A DNA stretch of 11,496 nt from Bacteroidales bacterium (GCA_023145955.1 JAGLDA010000143.1:1-11496); one strand, 5' to 3'. Positions 1-7,859 are shown, counted from the stretch's first letter. A program made the numbers and translations. Notes: generated from the letters alone by a model not told the origin.

Positions 1-3
1 TAA

Positions 4-798
4 TTAAATAGAAATAGCTCCTTTTATATGAGGATGTGATTGATAATCCACCAATTCAAAATCTTCAAATTTGAAGTCAAAAATACTTTTCACCTCTGGA
101 TTAATTTTCATGGTAGGCAATTTATACGGCTCACGTGTAATCTGCAATTTTGATTGTTCAATATGGTTCATATAAATATGAGCATCTCCTAAAGTATGCA
201 CAAAAGTACCCACTTTTAAACCAGTAACCTGAGCCACCATCTGAAGCAATAGAGCATAAGAAGCTATATTGAAAGGTACTCCCAAGAAAATATCAGCACT
301 ACGCTGGTATAACTGACAGCTAAGAGTTCCATCAGCCACATAAAACTGAAAAAGAATATGACAAGGAGGCAAATTCATATCATCAATAGCACCTACATTC
401 CATGCACTTACAATATGCCTTCTTGAATCGGGATTATTTTTTATACTTTCTATTACATTAGAAATCTGGTCAATATTTCCACCTTTATAATCAGGCCACG
501 AGCGCCACTGATAACCATAAATTGGCCCTAATTCGCCATCATCATCAGCCCATTCATTCCATATTTTCACACCATTATCTTGCAAATATTTTGCATTAGT
601 ACTACCCTTCAGAAACCATAATAGCTCATGAATAATAGATTTAAGGTGTAATTTTTTAGTAGTAAGCACAGGAAAACCATCTGCCAAATCAAAACGCATT
701 TGATAACCAAATGTACTTATTGTTCCAGTGCCTGTTCTATCTCCTTTTTCAACGCCATTTTCTATAACGTGATCTAATAAATCTAAATATTGTTTCAT
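4..798 (-). CDS. thyA: Thymidylate synthase ThyA
   Basis: This cytoplasmic enzyme converts dUMP and methylenetetrahydrofolate into dTMP and dihydrofolate, the de novo source of thymine nucleotides. The protein has 264 residues, the same length as E. coli ThyA, and key residues fall at the same numbers: Arg21, the Arg126-Arg127 pair, nucleophile Cys146 in PPCH, Arg166-Ser167, Asp169, Asn177, and His207 and Tyr209. No catalytic residue is missing and the C-terminus is intact. The ATG start gives the family N-terminus MKQYLDLL. It is the third gene of a minus-strand series, 78 bases downstream of nupG. That gap holds a palindrome and short tandem repeats, so thyA may be translated from the same message or from its own promoter, which I could not identify. 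An AAGGA-like sequence lies 11 bases before the start. Its usual partner folA would lie left of the window and is not visible. Confidence 0.98.
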   Translation of the reverse strand: MKQYLDLLDHVIENGVEKGDRTGTGTISTFGYQMRFDLADGFPVLTTKKLHLKSIIHELLWFLKGSTNAKYLQDNGVKIWNEWADDDGELGPIYGYQWRSWPDYKGGNIDQISNVIESIKNNPDSRRHIVSAWNVGAIDDMNLPPCHILFQFYVADGTLSCQLYQRSADIFLGVPFNIASYALLLQMVAQVTGLKVGTFVHTLGDAHIYMNHIEQSKLQITREPYKLPTMKINPEVKSIFDFKFEDFELVDYQSHPHIKGAISI

Positions 799-807
799 GT
801 GTTTGGT

Positions 808-841
808 GTTCCTTGTTTGTAGTTCCTTGTTTCTTGTTTGT
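808..841. repeat. 14-bp tandem repeat before thyA
   Basis: The 11-mer GTTCCTTGTTT occurs at 808-818 and again at 822-832, giving a 14-base period, followed by a degenerate CTTGTTTGT at 833-841. Read on the thyA strand this is a run of AACAAGGAAC-like units, and the copy nearest thyA supplies an AGGA at 810-813, 11 bases before its ATG. Short tandem arrays of this kind are, as I remember, seen between genes in Bacteroidota. A role in thyA translation is inference only. Confidence 0.6.
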
Positions 842-866
842 TACCCTTCAGCAAGCTTAGGGTAAC
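840..866. repeat. REP-like palindrome between nupG and thyA
   Basis: A perfect 8-bp inverted repeat, GTTACCCT at 840-847 and AGGGTAAC at 859-866, encloses an 11-base loop containing the AAGCTT palindrome. The arrangement CCCTTCAGCAAGCTTAGGG closely resembles the widespread intergenic palindrome CCCTTCGACAAGCTCAGGG that I remember from many bacterial genomes, including Bacteroidota. I therefore read it as a degenerate copy of that repetitive extragenic palindrome. It lies downstream of nupG on the transcribed strand. It lacks a T-run on the minus strand, so it does not look like an intrinsic terminator, but it could stabilise the nupG 3' end or attenuate read-through into thyA. Confidence 0.55.
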
Positions 867-876
867 TGTTATTTGT

Positions 877-2130
877 TTAATGATTTAATTCTGCTACATC
901 ATCAGCATTATGCTTATGCTTAAAGAATATTGCAAAAGAAATTGCAATTAATAAAGAATAAATAGCAAAGGTGAGCCATATTTCGCGCCACTGAAAGCTG
1001 CCATCATCCATTTTAAAATAAGTATCTATAAGCCATCCACTAGCCATTGCTCCAAAAATAGCCCCAAAGCCATTAGTCATCATCATAAATACACCTTGCG
1101 CACTAGCACGAATACTTGAGTCCGTTTGTGTTTCAACATACAATGAGCCAGAGATATTAAAAAAATCGAAGGCCATTCCATAAATAATATTTGACATTAC
1201 AATCATCCATAGAGCATCGGCAGGATTTGCAAAACCAAATAAAGCAAATCGTAATACCCAAGCTATCATACTAATAAGCATTACTTTCTTAATGCCAAAT
1301 TTTTTCAGGAAAAATGGAATTGCGAGAATAAATAATGTCTCAGAAATTTGAGAAATTGACATTACAATTGCAGGAAATTCTATAACTAATAGATCTTTAT
1401 ATTCAGGAATTTTTGCAAAATCATGAAGAAAGGTATCTCCATACATATTTGTAAGTTGTAATGATGCTCCCAATAGCATTGAGAACATAAAGAACATTGC
1501 CATTTTTGCGTCTTTAAACAGCGAAAAAGCTTTTAGTCCAAAGATATCAACAAAAGACTTAGACTCAGGTTTTTTAGAGATTTCGCATTTGGGTAAGCTA
1601 AAAGAATAAATACCTAATATAACAGATGCTCCGGATGCAACATAAAACTGCAATGCTGAAGTCTCAAAATGCAATAGACTAACTGTCCACATAGCAATTA
1701 TAAAACCAATAGTCCCGAATACTCTAATGGGAGGGTAATTTTTCACTATATCCATATTAGCCTTATTAAGAGCTGAATACGCAACAGTAATTGACAGTGA
1801 AATAGTTGGCATATAAAAAATCATATTTACCAACATTACCCAGAAAAAAGCCGAAGGGCTATCCACAAAAGGAAGATAAAATAAGACTGCAGCGCCAATT
1901 AAATGAAATATTCCCAGTAGTTTTTCAGCATTAATCCACCTATCGGCAATAATACCAGATATTGCCGGCATAAATAGTGAAGCAATACCTAGAGTAGTAA
2001 AAATAGCACCAAACTCAGTACCTGACCACCCTCTATCTTGAAACCAATATCCGCCAATAGTAATTAGCCACGACCCCCAAATAAAAAACTGGAGGAAATT
2101 CATTATAATTAAGCGTAGTTTTAAACTCAT
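877..2130 (-). CDS. nupG: NupG-type nucleoside:H+ symporter (MFS)
   Basis: This is an inner-membrane major facilitator protein predicted to import nucleosides with protons. The protein has 417 residues against 418 for E. coli NupG, which I recall well enough to see near-colinear matches: FLQFFIWGSWL (12-22), GIASLFMPA (48-56), NMDIVKNYPPIRVFGTIGFI (125-144), LTNMYGDTFLH (226-236), QISETLFILAIPFF (261-274), FDFFNISGS (321-329) and IRASAQG.FMMMTNGFG (340-355). Hydrophobic segments run the full length, consistent with 12 helices, with a hydrophilic central loop near 180-205. The ATG lies 3 bases after the stop of the upstream nuclease-family gene, implying translational coupling. Its place two genes before thyA suggests thymidine or uridine salvage beside de novo dTMP synthesis. 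Substrate range (NupG versus xanthosine-specific XapB) cannot be fixed from sequence alone. Confidence 0.93.
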   Translation of the reverse strand: MSLKLRLIIMNFLQFFIWGSWLITIGGYWFQDRGWSGTEFGAIFTTLGIASLFMPAISGIIADRWINAEKLLGIFHLIGAAVLFYLPFVDSPSAFFWVMLVNMIFYMPTISLSITVAYSALNKANMDIVKNYPPIRVFGTIGFIIAMWTVSLLHFETSALQFYVASGASVILGIYSFSLPKCEISKKPESKSFVDIFGLKAFSLFKDAKMAMFFMFSMLLGASLQLTNMYGDTFLHDFAKIPEYKDLLVIEFPAIVMSISQISETLFILAIPFFLKKFGIKKVMLISMIAWVLRFALFGFANPADALWMIVMSNIIYGMAFDFFNISGSLYVETQTDSSIRASAQGVFMMMTNGFGAIFGAMASGWLIDTYFKMDDGSFQWREIWLTFAIYSLLIAISFAIFFKHKHNADDVAELNH

Positions 2131-2133
2131 ATA

Positions 2134-2706
2134 TTATTTCCCCTTTTTTCTTAAATTTATTTCATCTCTAATTTTTGAAGCCTCTTCATAATCCTCTTCA
2201 TCAATGAGCTGTTGCAAATATATCTCTAGATCTTCTAATGTCATTGTAAAATCCTCCTCTTCAATCTCAGGCTCGTCAATTGCATCTTCAAAATTAACCT
2301 CTGAAGTCATTGCGGTTTCGTTAATAACCTCGTCATTAGCATAAATTGGCACATTAAAACGTACAGCAAGAGCTACAGCATCAGAAGTACGAGAATCTAT
2401 TTCATGCTTATTATTATCTCCACTAAATAATAATGAAGAATAAAACACCCCTTCTCTAAACTTATTTATGCATACTTCTAATAATTTTATTTCGTATGTA
2501 ACTAAAATATTTTTTATTAAATCGTGTGTAAGTGGCCTGCTTGGCGACATTCCTTCCAATTCCAAAGCAATAGATTGGGCTTCCGAAGGGCCAATAATTA
2601 TTGGGATTCTTTGATTAGTAGATTCTACTTCAAGAATTAAAGCAAAAGAATTTGATTGCAAATTACTTGATGATATTCCTATTATTTTAAGTAATTGTTT
2701 CGACAT
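2134..2706 (-). CDS. Bifunctional nuclease family protein (DUF151) with UVR motif
   Basis: The 190-residue protein has a BFN/DUF151 domain over about residues 1-130, with the family signatures ILEVEST..R.PIIIGPSEAQSIA (25-47) and EIDSRTSDAVALAVR.NVPIYA (102-123). A very acidic linker (about 139-153) follows, then a C-terminal UVR-type segment (about 155-186) of the form LE.YLQQLIDEEDYEEASKIRDEI, like the UvrB-UvrC contact motif. No signal peptide is visible, so it is likely cytoplasmic. Nuclease activity on RNA and DNA is reported for plant members of this domain family; for bacterial members it is largely assumed. The gene is first of the minus-strand series and runs almost directly into nupG. 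Its upstream region is shared with dnaE on the other strand. The family call is firm, the biochemical role is not. Confidence 0.9.
   Translation of the reverse strand: MSKQLLKIIGISSSNLQSNSFALILEVESTNQRIPIIIGPSEAQSIALELEGMSPSRPLTHDLIKNILVTYEIKLLEVCINKFREGVFYSSLLFSGDNNKHEIDSRTSDAVALAVRFNVPIYANDEVINETAMTSEVNFEDAIDEPEIEEEDFTMTLEDLEIYLQQLIDEEDYEEASKIRDEINLRKKGK
2140..2145 (-). promoter_or_regulatory. Purine-rich ribosome binding site for nupG
   Basis: On the minus strand AAGGGG lies 9 bases before the nupG ATG, inside the last codons of the upstream gene. It supports the chosen start over the internal Met at residue 10 and suggests coupled translation across the 3-base junction. Bacteroidota often do without a Shine-Dalgarno sequence, so this is moderate support only. 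Confidence 0.4.
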
Positions 2707-2922
2707 AAAAGATAAATACTTATTTAATTATTAAAGCCGCGTAAAATTAGAAAAAAATAAGGTATAACCTACAAGATTTATCATTAAAATAATGATATAA
2801 AACTATCTATCTGATAATTGAATTATACAGTATTTTTTTGTTATATTTTATCAACAATTCAAAAATTATTGATCATTTTTACTAATTTTACAATCCTTAA
2901 TTCAATACTTTAATTTTACAAT
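2707..2922. promoter_or_regulatory. Divergent intergenic region between bfn-nupG-thyA and dnaE
   Basis: This AT-rich 216-base gap must hold promoters for both directions, but I see no clean TTTG / TAnnTTTG pair on either strand. It contains TATCATTA-AAA-TAATGATA (2779-2797, 8-bp arms), ATAATT-G-AATTAT (2814-2826, 6-bp arms), and an imperfect pair ATCAACAAT / ATTATTGAT (2850-2858 and 2865-2873, one mismatch). In DNA this AT-rich some palindromes arise by chance, so operator function is a guess. No ORF or RNA gene is evident. Confidence 0.45.
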
Positions 2923-5900
2923 ATGTTTTTAATTTTCGATACCGAAACTACTGGATTACCAAATAGTTATAACGCACCCATAAGTGATAGTGATAATTGG
3001 CCACGAATGGTTCAGTTGGCTTGGCAGGTTCATGACAAAGAAGGTAAACTTATAGAAGTTAAAAACTATATTATAAAACCTGAAGGTTATGAAATACCCT
3101 ATGATACAGTAAAAATACATGGAATTACCACCGAAAGAGCAAAAGCACAAGGTGTTGACCTTATTGATGTTCTAAAGGAATTCAACGAATCTGTTTCCAA
3201 GTGCAAATTTGTGGTTGGGCACAATGTAGAATTTGACAATAATATTATTGGCGCTGAATTTTATCGCAAACAGATACTTAGTCCACTTGAGGATATTAAG
3301 AGTATTGATACCATGAAGCTTTCCACAGATTTTTGTGCCATAGTTGGGCGTGGTAAGAGTTTCAAATATCCAAAATTGCAACAGCTTCACAAAAAACTAT
3401 TTGACACTAATTTTGAAGAAGCACATAATGCGGCAGCAGATGTGGAGGCAACAACAAGATGTTTTTTAGAGCTTATAAGAATATCTGTAATCGGTATTAC
3501 TACCATAGATTTTAGCTCGGAGGAATTAAAACATTTTAAGGAAATAAATCCAAAGCCAATCCAGTCAATTGGGCTTAATACACAACCATATAGCAAAGAA
3601 AAAACTGCTGAAAATTCAATAGATAATAACGATGAAAACAATACGGTAGCAAACTTTTTAGATAGCCAGATACCGTTCAAAGATGATGAGCTCCCTCCTT
3701 TTACACACTTGCATGTACATACCCAATATTCCATTTTAGATGGAATGACTAAAGTTAAACTGATAGCCGACAAGGCTAAAAAAGATGGGCAAACTGCTGT
3801 TGCGATAACCGATCATGGCAATATGTATGGAGTAAAAGATTTTCATAATTCACTCACAAAAAATGGCATAAAGCCTATTTTGGGAATGGAGGCATATGTT
3901 GCGTTAAACTCTCGCCATGATAAAAACCCTGCTAATAAAGGCAGTTATCACCTAGTATTACTTGCAAAGAACAAAGCTGGATATAAAAATTTAATTCGAT
4001 TATCTAGTTTAGCATTTTCAGAAGGTTTTTATCATAAACCTAAGATTGACTGGGAGTTACTTGAAAAGTATAATGAAAATATAATTGCTACATCAGCTTG
4101 TTTGGGAGGCGAAATTGCTAAAAAGCTTACAACATCTACTTACGAAGAAGCCGAGAAAACAGCACAAAGATTTAAGAAATTATTTAATGATGATTTCTAT
4201 ATAGAGCTACAAAGGCATAAGGCTACTGACCCTAGTATGAATACTGATACTATTAAGGATCAAAACTTTGTAAATAAACAGCTCATAGAAATTGCTATAA
4301 ATAATAATATTAAAATTATTGCCACCAACGATGTTCACTATCTTAATGCAGAAGATGCATCAGCGCATGATAGGCTTGTTTGCCTAAATATGGGTAAAGA
4401 TATTGATGATCCATACAGACTACGCTATACAGGCCAGGAATGGATGAAAACTCGTCAGGAGATGAAAGAAACTTTTGGTGACATTCCTGATGCAATTCGT
4501 AATACGCAAGAGATAAACGATAAAATAGAGTTGTTCGAACTCAACCATAAGCCAATAATGCCTGATTTTGCTCTTCCTGAGCCATTTACCAATGAGGATG
4601 ACTATTTAAGACATATCACATACGAAGGTGCTAAAATGCGATGGGGAGATGATCTTAAAGAAGAAACAATTGAGCGATTGGATTTCGAGTTAGAAACCAT
4701 TAAAAAGATGGGGTTTCCGGGGTATTTTCTTATTGTATGGGATTTCCTAAAAGCTGCCCGAGAGATGGGCGTAAGCATTGGTCCTGGACGTGGTAGTGCT
4801 GCTGGCTCTGCTGCTGCATATTGTTTACGAATTACCGACATTGATCCAATAAAGTATAATTTACTATTTGAGCGTTTCCTAAATCCTGATCGAGTTTCAA
4901 TGCCTGATATTGATATAGATTTTGATGATTTGGGTAGAGAAAAAGTACTTCATTGGGTGAAGGAAAAGTATGGAGCTAAGCGGGTAGCTCACCTAATTAC
5001 CTTTGGTTCTATGGCCGCAAAGTCTTCAATAAAAGATGTAAGTAGAGTACAGAAACTTCCTTTATCTGAGGCCAATAGATTAGCAAAACTAATTCCAGAA
5101 AAACCAGGTACAAACCTAACAAAAGCTTTTGCACAAGTGCCTGAGCTGAAAGAAGAATTAGAAAATGGAACTGATGAAATTCGATCGGTATTAAATTATT
5201 CTCGCAAGCTCGAAGGCTCAGTACGAAGTACAGGAACTCATGCTTGTGGTATTATTATCAGCAAAGATGATATGGATAATTACGTACCAATGGCAAATGT
5301 TAAAGGTGGAGTTTTAGATTATGCCACTCAATTCGATGGTCATTTTATTGAAGATATTGGCTTGCTTAAAATGGATTTTCTTGGGCTAAAAACCCTTACT
5401 GTTATTAAAGATGCACTTGCTAATATAAAATTATCGAAAGGAATAGATGTAGATATTGAAAATGTACCTCTAACGGATAAATCAACTTATGAATTATATA
5501 GCCGTGGTGATACTTCTGGCCTATTTCAGTTTGAAAGTGATGGAATGCGAAAGCACCTTCGTAATTTAAAACCTACAAAATTTGAGGACTTAATTGCTAT
5601 GAACGCTCTTTATAGACCTGGTCCAATGGAATATATTGATAGCTTTATTGATAGAAAGCATGGCAAAGAAGCAATTCATTACGACTTGCCAGTGATGGAG
5701 GAGTATCTTTCTGAAACTTATGGCATTACTGTATATCAGGAGCAGGTCATGCTTTTATCTCGTAAGCTAGGAGGATTTAGCCGTGGGGATTCAGATTCTC
5801 TTCGTAAAGCTATGGGTAAGAAGATTATATCCATGATGGATGAGCTTAAGGTTAAATTTTTAGAAGGATGCGAAAAGAATGGTCATGACTTAAATATTGT

Positions 5901-7182
5901 AGAAAAAATTTGGAAAGATTGGGAAGCATTTGCTAAATATGCTTTTAATAAATCTCATGCTACTTGCTACTCATATATATCTTTCCAAACTGCGTTTTTG
6001 AAAGCCCACCACCCTGCCGAATTTATGGCATCGGTACTAAGCCACGAACTTAAGGAACTTACCAAGCTAACAACATACCTAAACGAATGTAATCGTATGG
6101 GTATTAAAGTGCTTGGCCCTCAATTAAATGAGAGCTATTCTGATTTTACTGTTAATAGCGAAGGACAAATTAGATACGGAATGGCAGGAATAAAAGGAGT
6201 TGGAGGCGCTGCAGTACAATCTATTATAGAAGAGCGTGAAGCAAATGGCAATTTTGTAGATATATTTGACTTTTTGTCAAGAATTAATCTAAGAGCAGTA
6301 AACAAAAAAGCCATTGAAGCTCTAGCAATGGCTGGAGCATTTGATGAATTGCACCCTGATACTCATCGGGCACAATTTTTTGCTCCTTACGATGAGAACA
6401 ATAGCTTTATAGAACGCTTGGTAAAGCATGGCAATAGCGTACAAGCTGCCGCAAACTCTGCGCAAGCATCACTTTTTGGAGATATGGAAGAAGTACAAAT
6501 ACAAAATCCAGAATTCCCTATTTGTGATAAGTGGAGCAAAATTAAGCAATTGAACCTTGAGAAGGATTTAATAGGGTTCTATTTAAGTGGACACCCCTTA
6601 GATACTTATAAGACCACTGTTAAATATTTTGTAAATAATAATACCGATGAAATAAATGAAAGAATAGTAATAAAGAAAAATGGTCCAGTAAATTTTGCTG
6701 GAGTAGTAACAAGGGAAATTATTAGAGAATCTCAACATAATGGAAATAAATATGGCTTTTTTAGTGTTGAGGATAAGCAAGGAACTCTAGAATTTGCTCT
6801 TTTTAAAGAAAACTTTTTAAAATATCATCATTTATTACAAATGAATAACTTTGTATATATACAAGGAGTTATAAAGGATTCGTATAGAGATAAAACAATG
6901 TCTGAATTTGATGTATCCGATATATCTATGCTTGCTAATGTGCTGCCTGAAAGAACAAATAAAATAAATATAAGAATTTTCTTAAAAAGCATCACTAGTG
7001 ATTTTAATAAAGAGTTTATTAGTAAAGTAAAAGAACATCCTGGCTCTTGTTCGTTACATATATATATACAAAATGCTGAAACTATAATAGAAATGGCGCC
7101 TAAAGGTTTTAAGGTAGATCCTCAAGAGTTTTTAAGATATTTAGAAAATCATAAGTCCTTAAAATTTAAAATTGGGAAATAA
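2923..7182 (+). CDS. dnaE: DNA polymerase III alpha subunit with fused N-terminal exonuclease
   Basis: This is the replicative C-family DNA polymerase, 1419 residues against about 1160 for E. coli DnaE. Residues 1-185 form a DnaQ-like 3'-5' exonuclease with a complete DEDDh set: Asp6 and Glu8 in FDTETTG, Asp105, His168 and Asp173. A low-complexity Asn/Asp/Glu-rich linker (about 200-257) leads to the PHP domain (about 258-475), whose expected metal ligands all appear present: His264, His266, Asp273, His298, Glu323, His332, His343, Asp470 and His472. The polymerase aspartates are Asp662 and Asp664 in MPDIDIDF and Asp818 in MDFLGLKT. A helix-hairpin-helix segment lies near 1083-1105, a probable beta-clamp motif QASLF at 1181-1185, and an OB fold near 1255-1340. 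No intein or frameshift is seen. The ATG is chosen because FDTETTG must lie near the N-terminus. No Shine-Dalgarno is visible. yqgE follows 74 bases downstream. Confidence 0.97.
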   Translation: MFLIFDTETTGLPNSYNAPISDSDNWPRMVQLAWQVHDKEGKLIEVKNYIIKPEGYEIPYDTVKIHGITTERAKAQGVDLIDVLKEFNESVSKCKFVVGHNVEFDNNIIGAEFYRKQILSPLEDIKSIDTMKLSTDFCAIVGRGKSFKYPKLQQLHKKLFDTNFEEAHNAAADVEATTRCFLELIRISVIGITTIDFSSEELKHFKEINPKPIQSIGLNTQPYSKEKTAENSIDNNDENNTVANFLDSQIPFKDDELPPFTHLHVHTQYSILDGMTKVKLIADKAKKDGQTAVAITDHGNMYGVKDFHNSLTKNGIKPILGMEAYVALNSRHDKNPANKGSYHLVLLAKNKAGYKNLIRLSSLAFSEGFYHKPKIDWELLEKYNENIIATSACLGGEIAKKLTTSTYEEAEKTAQRFKKLFNDDFYIELQRHKATDPSMNTDTIKDQNFVNKQLIEIAINNNIKIIATNDVHYLNAEDASAHDRLVCLNMGKDIDDPYRLRYTGQEWMKTRQEMKETFGDIPDAIRNTQEINDKIELFELNHKPIMPDFALPEPFTNEDDYLRHITYEGAKMRWGDDLKEETIERLDFELETIKKMGFPGYFLIVWDFLKAAREMGVSIGPGRGSAAGSAAAYCLRITDIDPIKYNLLFERFLNPDRVSMPDIDIDFDDLGREKVLHWVKEKYGAKRVAHLITFGSMAAKSSIKDVSRVQKLPLSEANRLAKLIPEKPGTNLTKAFAQVPELKEELENGTDEIRSVLNYSRKLEGSVRSTGTHACGIIISKDDMDNYVPMANVKGGVLDYATQFDGHFIEDIGLLKMDFLGLKTLTVIKDALANIKLSKGIDVDIENVPLTDKSTYELYSRGDTSGLFQFESDGMRKHLRNLKPTKFEDLIAMNALYRPGPMEYIDSFIDRKHGKEAIHYDLPVMEEYLSETYGITVYQEQVMLLSRKLGGFSRGDSDSLRKAMGKKIISMMDELKVKFLEGCEKNGHDLNIVEKIWKDWEAFAKYAFNKSHATCYSYISFQTAFLKAHHPAEFMASVLSHELKELTKLTTYLNECNRMGIKVLGPQLNESYSDFTVNSEGQIRYGMAGIKGVGGAAVQSIIEEREANGNFVDIFDFLSRINLRAVNKKAIEALAMAGAFDELHPDTHRAQFFAPYDENNSFIERLVKHGNSVQAAANSAQASLFGDMEEVQIQNPEFPICDKWSKIKQLNLEKDLIGFYLSGHPLDTYKTTVKYFVNNNTDEINERIVIKKNGPVNFAGVVTREIIRESQHNGNKYGFFSVEDKQGTLEFALFKENFLKYHHLLQMNNFVYIQGVIKDSYRDKTMSEFDVSDISMLANVLPERTNKINIRIFLKSITSDFNKEFISKVKEHPGSCSLHIYIQNAETIIEMAPKGFKVDPQEFLRYLENHKSLKFKIGK

Positions 7183-7215
7183 AATAATATTTTAACAAAA
7201 AAGTTATTATAAAAT

Positions 7216-7240
7216 TTATATATTCGCAGCAAATATATAA
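7216..7240. repeat. 9-bp AT inverted repeat upstream of yqgE
   Basis: TTATATATT (7216-7224) and AATATATAA (7232-7240) are perfect inverted copies separated by 7 bases. All stem pairs are A-T, so an RNA hairpin would be weak, and no T-run follows on the plus strand, so it is a poor terminator for dnaE. It overlaps the candidate yqgE -7 box, which would suit an operator, but the AT content makes chance occurrence plausible. Confidence 0.4.
7219..7226 (+). promoter_or_regulatory. Candidate Bacteroidota -7 box for yqgE
   Basis: TATATTCG differs at one position from the Bacteroidota -7 consensus TAnnTTTG and lies 30 bases before the yqgE ATG. No TTTG is found at the usual -33 distance; TTTAAC at 7191-7196 is the only rough candidate. 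yqgE may have its own weak promoter here or may be co-transcribed with dnaE. Confidence 0.3.
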
Positions 7241-7256
7241 TTAGCAGTACTTTAAA

Positions 7257-7859
7257 ATGGACATTAACGACAATATCTTTAAGGTAAACCCAACAGGAGT
7301 AAAACTCAAAACGGGCTCTATACTTATCTCTTCACCATTTTTGGAGGATAGTTTGTTTGGTCGTAGTATTGTGTTAATAACTGATATTTCGGAGGATAGT
7401 GGAGCCATTGGTTTGGTATTGAACAAAACTACAAATATCAAACTTAAAGATGTTGCCATTGATTTTCCAATAGAAGAAATGCCTTTATATGCTGGTGGTC
7501 CAGTGCAATCAGATTTCCTATTTATTCTTCATCATTATGGTGACATTATCGAGAATAGCGTACATATAGTTGATGATATTTATTGGGGAGGAGACAAACA
7601 GCAAATAGAAGAATATATTAAGCAAGGCCTAATTGACCCAAAAAAGATAAAATTCTTTTTAGGGTATTCTGGCTGGGCAGCCAATCAGTTAAAAGAAGAA
7701 TTGGAAACTGAATCGTGGATTATAGCAGATATTTCTTCTGAAATAAACATTTTGGACTCATTAAACTTCTCCAAAGATTTATGGAAAGAATATGTTCTTA
7801 AATTTGGCTCTAAATACAAAAAATGGCTAACCTTTCCAAGGCAAGCCATTGATAACTAA
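7257..7859 (+). CDS. yqgE: YqgE/AlgH family protein (UPF0301)
   Basis: The 200-residue protein carries the hallmark blocks of the YqgE/AlgH family: GSILISSPFLEDSLFGRSIVLI (20-41), GAIGLVLNK (49-57), YAGGPV (78-83) and FFLGYSGWAANQLKEEL (133-149). No signal peptide or membrane segment is present, so it should be cytoplasmic. AlgH was named from alginate regulation in Pseudomonas, but the molecular function of the family is not established and nothing in this window points to alginate. The start was chosen because it places the conserved GSILIS block about 20 residues in. It follows dnaE in the same direction with no clear terminator between, so co-transcription is possible. It converges on the Smr-domain gene across 96 bases in which I see no convincing terminator. 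Confidence 0.93.
   Translation: MDINDNIFKVNPTGVKLKTGSILISSPFLEDSLFGRSIVLITDISEDSGAIGLVLNKTTNIKLKDVAIDFPIEEMPLYAGGPVQSDFLFILHHYGDIIENSVHIVDDIYWGGDKQQIEEYIKQGLIDPKKIKFFLGYSGWAANQLKEELETESWIIADISSEINILDSLNFSKDLWKEYVLKFGSKYKKWLTFPRQAIDN

Noticed and set aside
840..866. Intrinsic terminator for nupG
   Set aside because: The stem is followed on the minus strand by AAACAAG with no T-run, so the palindrome does not fit factor-independent termination.
2848..2856. DnaA box TTATCAACA upstream of dnaE
   Set aside because: It differs from the TTATNCACA consensus at one position, occurs singly, and such sequences are expected by chance in AT-rich DNA.
3523..3690. Broken junction or frameshift between the exonuclease and PHP parts of dnaE
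   Set aside because: The frame is continuous; the Asn/Asp/Glu-rich stretch looks like an ordinary flexible linker.
2956..4841. Open frames on the minus strand opposite dnaE
   Set aside because: They overlap the strongly conserved exonuclease, PHP and polymerase regions of dnaE, and their translations show no domain pattern or plausible start context.
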